Positions 46,926 through 55,751 are shown, counted from the stretch's first letter. The stretch: 64,000 bases of DNA from JAKZRT01 sp965247915 (GCA_965247915.1 OZ252048.1:868001-932000), one strand, 5' to 3'. A program made the numbers and translations. Notes: a model not told the origin generated them from the letters alone.

Positions 46926-47978
46926 TTATGCCGCGAGTTTTTGATGTTGCAAGCGGCGTTGTCGGATTGTCAGTTTCTTGATCTTTTCCCTTTCTCTGAT
47001 GATGGCCTTGCCGCGCCCGAAGTAGACGTCGGCGGGTGTGACGTTGTTCAGGCTCTCGTGGTAGCGCTGGTTGTTGTAGTAATCGACGAAGGCCCCGATC
47101 TGGCGTTTAAGATCGCCGGGCAGATAGTAGTTTTCCAGCAAAACCCGGTTCTTCATCGTCTGATGCCAGCGCTCGATCTTCCCCTGGGTTTGCGGATGGA
47201 ACGGCGCACCGCGAACATGGTCCATCTGTCGATCCTCGAGCCATTCGGCCAGGTCGCCAGAGATGTAGCAAGAGCCGTTATCGCTCAGCAGACGGGGCTT
47301 GTGTCTCACAACCGCCTGATCACAACCTGACGCCGCCAGGGCCAGCTCAATCGTCGCCGCCACGTCCTCGGCCCGCATGTTTGTGCAGAGCTTCCAGGCG
47401 ATGATGTAGCGGCTGTAATCGTCCAGGATCGTGCTGAGATAATACCAACCCCAGCCAATGATCCTGAAGTAGGTGAAGTCGGTTTGCCACATCTGGTTGA
47501 TAGCGGTGGTTTTGTCCGTGAACTCGTCGGCAGCTTTGATCACAACATAGTCGGGCGCGGTGATCAGATCAGCTTCCTTCAGAAAGCGGTAAACCGATGA
47601 TTCAGAGATAAAATACTGCTTCTCATCGGTATACTTTACCGCCAGTTCCCGGGTCGTCAGCGCCTCGTGCTCCAGTGCAAATTCAATCAGATCGTCTCGC
47701 CGATCTTGGGGAATGCGGTTCCAGACCGACTTTGGGCAGGGTGAGCGATCCGCCAGGGCGTCAAAGCCGCCTTCGACATAGCGGTCATACCATCGGTAGA
47801 ATGTGGTGCGCGGAATGCCCAGCATATCCAAGGTTTGCTTCGCAGGCAGATGGGACCCCTCAACGGTGCGGATGATTTCCAACTTCTCTGACGCTGGATA
47901 CCTCATTCCTCGTATCCCCCATCCCCTGTCATGCTTTTTTTGAGCAGACGGTTTTCCAGGATCAGGTCGGCCACACAT
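46926..47978 (-). CDS. IS3 OrfB transposase (copy B)
   Basis: 350 codons; protein identical to OrfB of copy A (the one nucleotide change I noticed at 47217 is silent, in the His codon of DHVRG). D-D-E core intact. Expressed by -1 frameshift from orfA on the A7G run. Confidence 0.9.
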   Translation of the reverse strand: MCGRPDPGKPSAQKKHDRGWGIRGMRYPASEKLEIIRTVEGSHLPAKQTLDMLGIPRTTFYRWYDRYVEGGFDALADRSPCPKSVWNRIPQDRRDDLIEFALEHEALTTRELAVKYTDEKQYFISESSVYRFLKEADLITAPDYVVIKAADEFTDKTTAINQMWQTDFTYFRIIGWGWYYLSTILDDYSRYIIAWKLCTNMRAEDVAATIELALAASGCDQAVVRHKPRLLSDNGSCYISGDLAEWLEDRQMDHVRGAPFHPQTQGKIERWHQTMKNRVLLENYYLPGDLKRQIGAFVDYYNNQRYHESLNNVTPADVYFGRGKAIIREREKIKKLTIRQRRLQHQKLAA

Positions 47979-48283
47979 TCTTTCAATGCCAAGGCCTCAG
48001 AACGTAGCTCCTTCACCTCGGGTGACGTCGCCTGACGCGCCGTATCGCCGGACAGACGGCGTTTCCCTGCTTCGGGGAACTCCTTGGACCAGCTGTAATA
48101 CAGACTCTCTGAGATGCCCTCGCGGCGACACAGTGCTGAGATGCTTTCCTCGCCCCGAAGACCCGCCAAAACAATGCGGATCTTCTCCTCGGCTGAATAC
48201 GTTTGCCGGGTCTTGCGGCGGATGGTTTTGACCAGCCTGTCAGCCGAGGCTTTGCTGGTTCCGGATTGCTTGTTCATCTTCAC
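47903..48283 (-). CDS. IS3 OrfA (copy B)
   Basis: 126 residues, same as copy A. HTH and leucine-rich oligomerisation helix. Overlaps orfB by 76 bp at the slippery A7G. Confidence 0.9.
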   Translation of the reverse strand: MKMNKQSGTSKASADRLVKTIRRKTRQTYSAEEKIRIVLAGLRGEESISALCRREGISESLYYSWSKEFPEAGKRRLSGDTARQATSPEVKELRSEALALKECVADLILENRLLKKSMTGDGGYEE

Positions 48284-48362
48284 TCCTTGACGGTTGCGAT
48301 GAACCAGAAATCCTCCTGATGCTAAACCCTCATATCTGTCCCAAAGGCGCTGACGTCAGACA

Positions 48363-48510
48363 CCATTTGAAGAAACCCGCGGCTATGTACCCAAGGTTCT
48401 GGCCGCCTGGCAGGTTGCGCGGATGTCTTGCCGGGTGCCGCCGCGCGCGGTGCGCGGTGACCGACCCCTGCGCCTTCAGCGCTGTGCCAAAGGCTGGCCA
48501 AAATGGCTGA
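48363..48510 (+). pseudogene. Lytic transglycosylase C-terminal fragment, frameshifted
   Basis: Begins at the IS3 edge with FEETRGYVPKVLAAWQVAR, the diagnostic end of an SLT-type lytic transglycosylase. The final VTDPCAFSAVPKAGQNG is in another frame, so a frameshift lies near 48455. The stop overlaps the start of the HAD-UbiA gene by 8 bp. The catalytic domain is gone. Confidence 0.75.
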
Positions 48511-49936
48511 GAAACGCGCGTTTGTTCTGGACGTCGACGGGACATTCCTGAAAACCGACATGCTCTACGAGACCTTCTGGGCTGGTCTGGGTCAGGCTCC
48601 GCTGCAGGTGATTGGTCTGTTGTTCCGGCATTTCCGCAATCCGGCGGCGCTGAAATCAAAGTTGGCGGGGATCGTTGACCTGGCCGTTGAACGGCTGCCG
48701 GTCAACGCCGAGGTTGCCGAGATGGCCCGCGCGGCCAAGGCCTCGGGCCATGTGGTGGCCTTCGCCTCGGCTTCGGACCAGGCCCAGGTCCAGCGCCTGG
48801 CCGAACACCATGCAATCACTGATAAAATTTTCGCGTCGGACGGCAAGACCAATTTGAAAGGCGCGACCAAGGCGGCGGTTTTGGTGCAGGCCTTTGGCGA
48901 AGGCGGTTTTGACTATACCGGCGACGCAGCGGCTGACCGCGCAGTTTGGGACAAGTCGGGCGTTGCGGTTGTTGTCGGAAAAATATCGACCGCTGCGGCG
49001 CTGGAGGTTGCCGGTCGGCAGGTTGTCACGGTTGACGGGGGCTGGCGGGCCAGCGACCTGATGCGCGCCCTGCGTCCGCATCAGTGGGTAAAAAATGCGC
49101 TGCTTCTGGTTCCGTTGATTGCCGCCCATGCGTTCGACCTGACCACCCTGATGTCGGTTCTGATCGGCATCGCTGCCTTTTCGGCGGCGGCGTCGTGCAT
49201 ATACATCGTCAACGATTTGCTCGATCTGGACGCTGACAGGCTGCACCCGACCAAATGCAACCGCCCCTTCGCCAGCGGCGCGGTCCCGATCGGTGTCGGC
49301 ATGGTTTCGTCTTTGATGCTTGCCGTTCTTGCGCTGGCTCTGGGGTCGATTTTGGGCTGGGGGTTCTCGGGCGTGGTCGTGGCTTATATAGCGCTGTTGC
49401 TTGCCTATTCGCTGAAACTCAAACGGATGCGCTGGATCGATATTGCGACACTGGCTTCGCTTTATTCGCTCAGGGTCGTGGCCGGTGCGCTGGCCGGCGG
49501 CCTATCGCCGTCAGAATATTTGCTGGCGTTCATTTTTCCGGTCTTTGTGACCCTGGCTTGTGTGAAACGACTGACCGAATTGACCCTTGCCACCTCGGAC
49601 GAGCGGTTGCCCGGTCGTGGTTATGGGCGGCTTGACCGGCAAGACCTGCTGAACGTCGCTGCTTTGGGCACGCTTGCGGCCCTTTTCAGTTTCTTTTTCT
49701 ACAGCTTTTCCGAACAGGCTTACGCGCTCTACGCAACCCAGTGGCTGTTGTGGCTGGCACTGATTCCCATTTCGGGCTGGCTGATCCGGATGGTCTTATT
49801 GGGCTACGCGGGCAAGCAGGATTATGACCCGATCATCTTCGCCATGCGCGACCGTTTCGGGATCGGCCTGATTCTGATCACGATTTCGCTCATGCTCTAC
49901 AGTGCGGGTCTCTGGGCCGAATGGTTCGGCGGCTGA
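48503..49936 (+). CDS. HAD phosphatase fused to UbiA prenyltransferase (DPPR synthase-like)
   Basis: 477 residues. N-terminal 180 residues are a HAD domain (FVLDVDGTF, catalytic Asp10/Asp12; FASASD; FDYTGDAAADRAVW). The rest has about eight membrane helices with the UbiA motif NDLLDLDADRLHPTKCNRP and a second loop LTELTLATSDERLPGRGYG. In mycobacteria the UbiA protein Rv3806c joins PRPP to decaprenyl phosphate and a phosphatase then removes the 5-phosphate. A HAD-UbiA fusion could do both. The DprE1/DprE2-like genes 34 bp downstream (convergent) support this. Activity is inferred. Confidence 0.85.
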   Translation: MAEKRAFVLDVDGTFLKTDMLYETFWAGLGQAPLQVIGLLFRHFRNPAALKSKLAGIVDLAVERLPVNAEVAEMARAAKASGHVVAFASASDQAQVQRLAEHHAITDKIFASDGKTNLKGATKAAVLVQAFGEGGFDYTGDAAADRAVWDKSGVAVVVGKISTAAALEVAGRQVVTVDGGWRASDLMRALRPHQWVKNALLLVPLIAAHAFDLTTLMSVLIGIAAFSAAASCIYIVNDLLDLDADRLHPTKCNRPFASGAVPIGVGMVSSLMLAVLALALGSILGWGFSGVVVAYIALLLAYSLKLKRMRWIDIATLASLYSLRVVAGALAGGLSPSEYLLAFIFPVFVTLACVKRLTELTLATSDERLPGRGYGRLDRQDLLNVAALGTLAALFSFFFYSFSEQAYALYATQWLLWLALIPISGWLIRMVLLGYAGKQDYDPIIFAMRDRFGIGLILITISLMLYSAGLWAEWFGG

Positions 49937-49969
49937 ACGGACCCTGTCGGCGGGGAAAATTCTTCTCGC

Positions 49970-50707
49970 TCAAATCGACATTTTCTTGAAAATGAATTCG
50001 GGAATATGGCCGATAATCAGCATGATGTAGCGCCAGAAAAACGGGGCATAGATCACGTTCCGTTTCTTATCGACGGCGCGCAGGATGTCGCGCGCTACCT
50101 GATCGGGGCTGGCCACCAAAAACATGCCAGGGGTCCCCCAGGTCAAGCCGGTGTCCACAAACCCCGGTTTGACCGTAACCACATGGCCGCCCGACCGGTT
50201 CAGCCGGTTACGAAGGCCCGACAGATAGGTGGCGAACCCGGCCTTGGCCGAGCCATAGACGTAATTTCCGACCCGCCCCCGGTCGCCCGCGACCGAGCCT
50301 ATGCCCACAATCGTGCCCTGCCCCCGTTCTTCCATCAGCGGCGCCAACCCGTGCAGAAACCGGGCCGGACCGGCGTGGCTGTCGGCGATCACCCCGTCGA
50401 TCATCGCCGGATCGGCGTCGATCGACGACTGGGGCGGCATCGAGCCCACGAAAACCGCCGCGTTCAGCGATCCCTCCTCGCGGCCCATCCGGTCATAGAT
50501 CGCCTGAAAACTCGATTCATCGCGCACGTCAACGCGCATGGATTCGGCAAAAGCCGCACCCCGTTGCACCGCATCCGCAGCACTGGCCTTGAGGTCGTCC
50601 ATGTCGCGTCCCGCCAGGATCAGCCCGGCGCCGCGCTCGGCCAGTGCCCGGCCAAAGGCCCTGGCCATCGACGATGACGCGCCCAAAATCACCCAGGTCT
50701 GGTTCAT
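49970..50707 (-). CDS. SDR oxidoreductase, DprE2-like
   Basis: 245 residues from ATG 50707. Rossmann start WVILGASSSMARAFGRALAERG, catalytic YVYGSAKAGF (Y-x3-K), Ser in GIGSVAGD. The C-terminal IYAPFFWRYIMLIIGHIPEFIFKK matches the membrane-associated tail of DprE2-type epimerase subunits. It would reduce the 2-keto intermediate made by the DprE1-like partner, whose stop codon it overlaps by 4 bp. Confidence 0.85.
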   Translation of the reverse strand: MNQTWVILGASSSMARAFGRALAERGAGLILAGRDMDDLKASAADAVQRGAAFAESMRVDVRDESSFQAIYDRMGREEGSLNAAVFVGSMPPQSSIDADPAMIDGVIADSHAGPARFLHGLAPLMEERGQGTIVGIGSVAGDRGRVGNYVYGSAKAGFATYLSGLRNRLNRSGGHVVTVKPGFVDTGLTWGTPGMFLVASPDQVARDILRAVDKKRNVIYAPFFWRYIMLIIGHIPEFIFKKMSI

Positions 50708-52017
50708 GAAGTCGCCCTCAGCCCCAACCGCCGCACCATGTCGGTCTCGAACGCCCCGCCAGGATCGGCCTTGGCCACCTCGGCGGCGAATACCTTCTGA
50801 TCGGAATACATCGCGCGCACCACTTCGCCCTTGGCCAAAGCGTCCTTGGCCAGGTAGATGCGACCGCCCGCCGTGGCAGCGAGCGCTTCGAGCCCGCCGA
50901 TCAGCGCCTCGGCGCCGCCCCGGTTGGGGAAATCGACGGCCAGCGTATAGCCCTCCATCGGGAACGACATATACCCCGCGCGCCCCGGCCCCATGCGCTT
51001 GAGCACCGCCAGCGGCGAGGCGGCACCCGACGTCGAAATCCGGACCAGCATGTCGCGCAAGGTGCCGGTTTCGGCCAGCGGCACCACGCATTGAAACTGA
51101 TGAAATCCCGCGCGCCCGTAAAGCCGGTTCCAGTCGTGGATGCGGTCGAGCGGGAAGAAAAATTCCTGAATCGGTTTCACGCTGGTCCGGCCCGATGCCG
51201 GTACGCGCTGCAGATACGCCCGGTTGAAGACCCGCACGACCGGCGCCGAAAGCGCGAAAGCCAGCGCGTCGAACGGCACCTTTTTTGAGGACTTGGGCGC
51301 CGGCACCAGACCGGCGCCGGTTTCAGCCTCTTCCAGAATTCCGCGCCCAAGCCCGTCGCCGGTGGCGGTCGCGTCAATCCAGCCTACGGAATAGGTCGCG
51401 TCGGAGGCATCGAGCAGCGTCAGAAATTCCTCCAATCCCTCGACCCGGCGCTCGGTGACCATGATCACGTCGCCCTTGCAGGGCATCAGGCTCAGTTCGG
51501 CGGCGATGATCACCCCGGTCTGACCCAGACCGCCAACCGTGGCCTTGAACAGGCGCGCGGCGTTCTTTGGGGTGATTTTGCGTTTCTTGTCGCCGGTCAT
51601 GAGCGTGATCGACCTGACGTGCTGCCCGAACGACCCTGCCCCGTGGTGGTTCTTGCCATGCACATCCATGGCGATCGCGCCGCCCACGGTGGCAAATCCG
51701 GTGCCGGGCATGACCGCGGGCAACCAGCCGCGCGGCGCGAAAACCCGGGCCAGGTCGCCGATCGTGACGCCCGCCTCCACCGACAAGACTCCAGTTTCGG
51801 GGTCGAAGTCCAAGATCCGGTTCATCCGGGTCATGTCGATCACCCGCCCCCCCGAATTCAGCGCCGCATCACCGTAAGACTGGCGATTGCCGATGGCGGG
51901 CGCGGGATGCTCGGACACCAGACGAATAAGCGCTGAGCGGCGTTCGGGGCGCGCGATCTCTCCGCTCGCACGCAGCACCCGGCCCCAGCCGGAATAGCGG
52001 TCAGTTTTCCAGACCAT
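50704..52017 (-). CDS. FAD-linked oxidase, DprE1-like
   Basis: 437 residues. VAO/PCMH-type FAD domain: SYGDAALNSGGRVIDMT, PGTGFATVGGAIAMDVHGKNHHGAGSFGQHV, and a DprE1-type C-terminus (FFFPLDRIHDWNRLYGRAGFHQFQ; GRIYLAKDA). Compared with mycobacterial DprE1 from memory, active-site Lys418 is kept (Lys391) and Cys387, target of benzothiazinones, is Ala360 (YTLAVDFP). Oxidises polyprenyl-phospho-ribose at C2 for epimerisation to arabinose. Overlaps the flippase-like gene by 17 bp and the SDR by 4 bp. Confidence 0.87.
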   Translation of the reverse strand: MVWKTDRYSGWGRVLRASGEIARPERRSALIRLVSEHPAPAIGNRQSYGDAALNSGGRVIDMTRMNRILDFDPETGVLSVEAGVTIGDLARVFAPRGWLPAVMPGTGFATVGGAIAMDVHGKNHHGAGSFGQHVRSITLMTGDKKRKITPKNAARLFKATVGGLGQTGVIIAAELSLMPCKGDVIMVTERRVEGLEEFLTLLDASDATYSVGWIDATATGDGLGRGILEEAETGAGLVPAPKSSKKVPFDALAFALSAPVVRVFNRAYLQRVPASGRTSVKPIQEFFFPLDRIHDWNRLYGRAGFHQFQCVVPLAETGTLRDMLVRISTSGAASPLAVLKRMGPGRAGYMSFPMEGYTLAVDFPNRGGAEALIGGLEALAATAGGRIYLAKDALAKGEVVRAMYSDQKVFAAEVAKADPGGAFETDMVRRLGLRATS

Positions 52018-53014
52018 GATGTTCCTTTAACGAGTGACGCTCGGCGATTGGGAAAAAAATAAACCCGATGGCGATGGCGAACCACAGCGTGGTGATGCGA
52101 ATGATGGCGGTCGCAGGGATCGATACCTCAAGCGGCACGCCCTCGAGGCTCAAGAGCGCGATCATCGCCGCCTCGGCCCCGCCGATGCCACCCGGTGCGC
52201 CGGTCGCCCCCCCGGCAAGCGTCGCGAAGGTGAAAATGGCCAGCGCCGACCACAGGCCGATGTCGCTGCCCATCCAGCCCAGCAGCAGATGAAAGGCATA
52301 GCCTTCGGCGCCCCAGCCCACGCCACCCAGCAACAATGCGGCCAGCAACACCCACGGCTGCGAGAAGACCGAAAGCGACCGGGTCGCGGCGCGCAGGCGG
52401 GCAAAGATACGCGGCCAGAACCCCAGCAACTGGTACAGCCGCGTCGTGCCCCAGGCCAAAAGCCGCGGGCGGGTGACCGCCACGGCCACGCCCAGTGCGC
52501 CGAGCGTCACCGGCAGCGCCCCGGCAATTCCGGTGGCCGACAACGCCACCGCCGCGGCCAGCAAAAGGCCCATCGCCGCCAGGTCTGAGGCGCGGTCGAC
52601 CAGCATCAAGGGCGCCGAAAGTTCAAACGCCAGCCCGGTTTCGCGCCGGATCCAACGCATCCGCACCAGCTCGCCCAGGCGACCAGGGGTCACGCTCATC
52701 GCCAGCCCGCCCAGGTAGTGGCGCAGGTTTGTGACCGGTCCGGTTTTCAATCCCAGGCGGGTCGCAAACAGGTGCCAGCGCGCGCTGCGAAACCCATAGT
52801 TCACCAGCGACAGAAGCATGAGGATGACAAACTGCGCTGCCGTCAGCTTGCCCAGCTGGGCGCGCGTTTCTTCCCACCCGGTGGCCGCCGCCAACCCGCC
52901 GAGCCCGGCGATGACCAGAACAAACAGCCCGGCCAGCACCAGAAGGTCGCGTTTGCGACCGCTCGGGCCGTGCAGGGGAAACTTGGGCATGGGGGCCGAA
53001 CTGCTAAGGGTCAT
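52001..53014 (-). CDS. Flippase-like (LPG synthase TM / UPF0104) membrane protein
   Basis: 337 residues from ATG 53014; an upstream GTG (53062) gives a longer but less likely start. About eight helices with LPG_synthase_TM features: SLVNYGFRSARWHLFATRLG, LGGLAMSVTPGRLGELVRMRWI and APGGIGGAEAAMIALL. Such proteins transfer or flip lipid-linked substrates across the membrane. First gene of the leftward three-gene set with DprE1- and DprE2-like genes, so it may flip the lipid-linked pentose. Specific role is inferred. Confidence 0.8.
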   Translation of the reverse strand: MTLSSSAPMPKFPLHGPSGRKRDLLVLAGLFVLVIAGLGGLAAATGWEETRAQLGKLTAAQFVILMLLSLVNYGFRSARWHLFATRLGLKTGPVTNLRHYLGGLAMSVTPGRLGELVRMRWIRRETGLAFELSAPLMLVDRASDLAAMGLLLAAAVALSATGIAGALPVTLGALGVAVAVTRPRLLAWGTTRLYQLLGFWPRIFARLRAATRSLSVFSQPWVLLAALLLGGVGWGAEGYAFHLLLGWMGSDIGLWSALAIFTFATLAGGATGAPGGIGGAEAAMIALLSLEGVPLEVSIPATAIIRITTLWFAIAIGFIFFPIAERHSLKEHHGLEN

Positions 53015-53178
53015 ATGCGCGCGATATCCGGCGAATTGGGCGCCAATAAGGAGCTTTCGCACCGGATTGATCGGATTTTCGCATTAATCTGCGAATTCGC
53101 AAGCGATCAGGTCGGGCCCTCTGTTCCGGCGAGAAAATCGCGGCGCAAAAACAACAGCCGCGCGCCAACGCTGCTTCC

Positions 53179-53457
53179 AAAATGAGCGCCTGCCTGCGGC
53201 GGTCGCCCGGGCTGCCGGCGGCAATGTTTTCACTCGGAAGGCGGCAAGACGCACCAACGGCTCCGCCTTAATAGTCATCACATTTCCAGAAATACTTATC
53301 TGTCCGCGGTCTGCTATTTTGTTGGCGGGCGGGAGGCCGGCAAATACTTGACCCGCTTTGAGGTCGTCTGGGAGCCGGGTCCCCAGCCCCTTGGGTAACC
53401 ACCCAAACCGAACTGTTGACTGGCCCGGCGCTGTTGTCGCCAAGGCCGCAGATAAGG
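53179..53457 (+). ncRNA. Candidate IS110 bridge RNA region
   Basis: The non-coding left end of IS110-group elements encodes a bridge RNA whose two loops pair with target and donor DNA (published for IS621). This 279-bp region is in the expected place and of expected length, GC-rich with hairpin potential (GGCGGGCGGGAGGCCGG; GGGAGCCGGGTCCCCAGCCCC). Loops and guide segments were not computed. Inferred from family and position. Confidence 0.45.
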
Positions 53458-54411
53458 ATGGATAACGTGACCTTAACACCTTACTTCGCGGGATGCGACA
53501 TTTCGCGGGACGGCCTGGACATTTGCCTGTTGCAGGGCGACAGCGAGCGTCATTTCAGTTTGCCGAACACGCCGCAGGGCCATGCGATGCTGCTTGAGAA
53601 GTTGGCCGGAACATCGCCTGAGCTCGTCGTTCTGGAGGCCAGTGGCGGCTATGAATCGGCGCTGTATGAGGCCCTTCAGGGCGCCGGAGTTCCGGTGGCG
53701 CGGCTGCTGCTCCAGCGGGTCCGGCAATTCGCCTATGCAGGCGGGCAACTGGCCAAGACCGACCGGATCGATGCCTATATTCTGGCGCTGTTCGGCCAGC
53801 GGATGCGCCCCGCACCAAGCCTCGATGAGCCAGCAGGTCAGCGCTACATCAAGGCTTTGACCACGCGACGGCGGGCGCTTCTGACCCGCCGCATTGCCAA
53901 AAAATGCCAGCTCAAACAAGCCGCGTTTGAAGATATCCGCGCCATGATCCGCCACGCACTGACCCGGTTGGAGGCCGATATCAGGGCGCTGGACGCGCAG
54001 ATCAATGCCCTGATCGAAGCGGACACGGCCTGGCGCAATCGCGCCCGCCGCCTGACCAGCCTTCCCGGGATCGGGGCGGTCACCAGTGCGGCGATGATTG
54101 CCGGGCTTCCCGAGCTCGGCCGCGTCACACGCGGGGAAATCGCCGCTCTGGTCGGCGTGGCACCGTTCGCGCGGCAAAGCGGTCGCTGGCGGGGCAAACG
54201 GGTGTGCCGCGGCGGGCGAAAAGACCTGCGAAATACCCTCTACATGGCGGCGCTGTCGGCGACACGCGCCAAAAGAACCCCGTTCTCTGCCCTCTACCAG
54301 CGGCTCGTCGATGCAGGAAAACCACCCAAACTGGCCATCACCGCCGTCATGCGAAAAATGGTCGTTACCCTGAATGCAATGGAACGCGATCAGAAATTCT
54401 ACGCAATATAA
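53458..54411 (+). CDS. IS110-family transposase/recombinase
   Basis: 317 residues from ATG 53458 (ATAAGG upstream). N-terminal DEDD RuvC-like domain: AGCDISRDG, VVLEASGGYE, KTDRIDAYIL. C-terminal Tnp20 domain: SLPGIGAVTSAAMIAGL and FARQSGRWRGKR with the likely catalytic serine. Full length, frame intact. Confidence 0.9.
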   Translation: MDNVTLTPYFAGCDISRDGLDICLLQGDSERHFSLPNTPQGHAMLLEKLAGTSPELVVLEASGGYESALYEALQGAGVPVARLLLQRVRQFAYAGGQLAKTDRIDAYILALFGQRMRPAPSLDEPAGQRYIKALTTRRRALLTRRIAKKCQLKQAAFEDIRAMIRHALTRLEADIRALDAQINALIEADTAWRNRARRLTSLPGIGAVTSAAMIAGLPELGRVTRGEIAALVGVAPFARQSGRWRGKRVCRGGRKDLRNTLYMAALSATRAKRTPFSALYQRLVDAGKPPKLAITAVMRKMVVTLNAMERDQKFYAI

Positions 54412-54425
54412 ACACTGTTGCTTCC

Positions 54426-55389
54426 GGGTGAATTCGCCAATCGGCGAAGAAGGGCAGCGCCCCTGACGGTTCATACTCTGGGCGCGCATCTGCGATAACC
54501 CCAGCCCGCCCAGGATCAGGGCCAGCGCCGCGAACATGCTGGGCGGCAGGTCTTCGCCCAGCAGCGTGGCGCCAAAGACCACCGCCCAGAGGGGCACCTG
54601 ATAATTGACCAGGCTCAGGAACAACGATCCGGCGCGGCGGATGATCGTGACCATGATCAGCGTGGCGATGGCGGTGGGAAACACTGCCAGATAGCCCACG
54701 GCCAGCACCGGCGCCAGGCCTTGCGGGTCGGGCAGGCTCGAGACGGCCACCGACATCGGCGCGATGAGGGCGGCGGCGATCAGCAGGGCGGCGGCCGAAT
54801 AGGCGACCATCCCCGCCGGCGGTGCGGTACGCGTGGTGACCGAGCCCACGGCGTAGCACAGCGAGGCGGCCACGCAGGCGAGACGCGCGATGTCTTCCAG
54901 CGATCCGCCGGCGCGCATCAGCGCACCCGGGCCGATCAGGATCAGCGTGCCGGCAAAGCCCAGCGCAAAGCCGATCGCTTTGCGGCGGCTGAGTTGCTCG
55001 GACGGCACGAAGACATGGGCCAGCGGCAGCACCAGCAGCGGCACCACGGCCATGGTCACTCCGGCAAACCCCGAGGCCACATATTGTTGCCCCCAGCTGA
55101 GCAGCGAAAACGGCAGGACGTGCGAAAAAATGGCGAACCCGGCGATGTGAAACCAGATGCGCGGCCCTTGGCTGCGCCCCGGCCATTCGCGTCCCGTGGC
55201 CATTGCATAGCCCGTCAGTATGAGCGCGCCGCCGGTGATGCGGATGGCCGCCAAATGGAGCGGGGCGAAGCCTTCCAGCGCCCGCGTCAGCCCCATGAAC
55301 GAGGACCCCCAGATCACCGCCAGAAGCACAAGCAGACCCCAGGCAAGACGGTCGCCAGTGGCTTGGGGGGTGGCGGGCAACGCGCTCAT
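54426..55389 (-). CDS. EamA/DMT family transporter, 3' end interrupted by IS110
   Basis: From ATG 55389 about 305 codons with ten membrane helices in two EamA repeats (LLVLLAVIWGSSFMGLTRALEGFAPLHLAAIR; LAVGYLAVFPTAIATLIMVTIIRRAG). Drug/metabolite exporters of this kind move amino acids or metabolites. After GGLGLSQMRAQSMNRQGR no stop appears and the frame passes through a hairpin repeat into the IS110 antisense strand, so the native end is altered. Overlaps the monooxygenase stop by 4 bp. Confidence 0.75.
54427..54465. repeat. Double-hairpin intergenic repeat
   Basis: GGGTGAATTCGCC then GGCGAA (stem 54433-54438/54443-54448), followed by GGGC-AGC-GCCC. Near copy of 62261-62300. Probably a terminator or REP-like element downstream of leftward genes. 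Confidence 0.6.
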
Positions 55390-55736
55390 GTCCCGGCTGG
55401 GTGCGAAAGCGCGTCGTCCGGCGCCTGGGTGCGGTGGTGCGGGCCATAGTCGCGCAGCACCTGGGTGACACGCAGGCGATAGTCGGCAAACAGCCCCGAG
55501 CGCCCCTGGGTCTGGGCCGCCCGGTGGTGGGCATGGGTCTGCCAGCGTTCTACCGCCGCCTCGTCTGAAAAGAACGAAAGCGACAGCAGTTTCTCGGGGT
55601 CGGTCATGCTCTGGAAGCGCTCGACCGAGATGAAGCCCTCGATTTCTTCCAGGTCCTGCCGAAGCGAGGCGGCGATGTCGAGATACGCCTCGTTTCGACC
55701 CTCGGCTGGCCAGACTTCGAAAATGACGGCGATCAT
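55386..55736 (-). CDS. Antibiotic biosynthesis monooxygenase-type protein
   Basis: 116 residues, ABM/dimeric alpha-beta barrel: MIAVIFEVWPAEGRNEAYLDIAASLRQDLEEIEGFISVERFQS and LLSLSFFSDEAAVERWQTHAHH. Members oxidise small aromatic or lipid compounds, degrade haem, or have unknown roles. GGAAGGAG precedes the ATG. Immediately upstream of that is a 21-base C tract on this strand. Co-transcribed with the EamA transporter (4-bp overlap). Confidence 0.8.
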   Translation of the reverse strand: MIAVIFEVWPAEGRNEAYLDIAASLRQDLEEIEGFISVERFQSMTDPEKLLSLSFFSDEAAVERWQTHAHHRAAQTQGRSGLFADYRLRVTQVLRDYGPHHRTQAPDDALSHPAGT

Positions 55737-55751
55737 GGTCTGGCTCCTTCC

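Larger units (their letters stand above)
46853..48362 (-). mobile_element. IS3-family element, copy B, with CCA duplication
   Basis: 1510 bp with the same termini as copy A. CCA flanks both sides (46850-46852 and 48363-48365), a 3-bp duplication usual for IS3. Left flank is a TadD-like gene, right flank the end of a lytic transglycosylase gene; both lack their 5' parts, which points to a deletion before the insertion. Confidence 0.93.
53179..54425 (+). mobile_element. IS110-family element
   Basis: No terminal inverted repeats, as in this family. GCTTCC occurs directly outside the left edge (53173-53178) and at the right edge (54420-54425), giving an element of about 1247 bp. Removing it joins CGCTGCTTCC to GGGTGAATTCGCC, a plausible uninterrupted sequence. 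The 279 bp before the transposase gene contain no gene. Edges are estimated from this one comparison. Confidence 0.7.

Noticed and set aside
30950..48362. Composite transposon bounded by the two IS3 copies
   Set aside because: Both copies have the same orientation and enclose core genes (fhs, folD, helicase); copy A lacks a target duplication and copy B has its own, so independent insertion is simpler.
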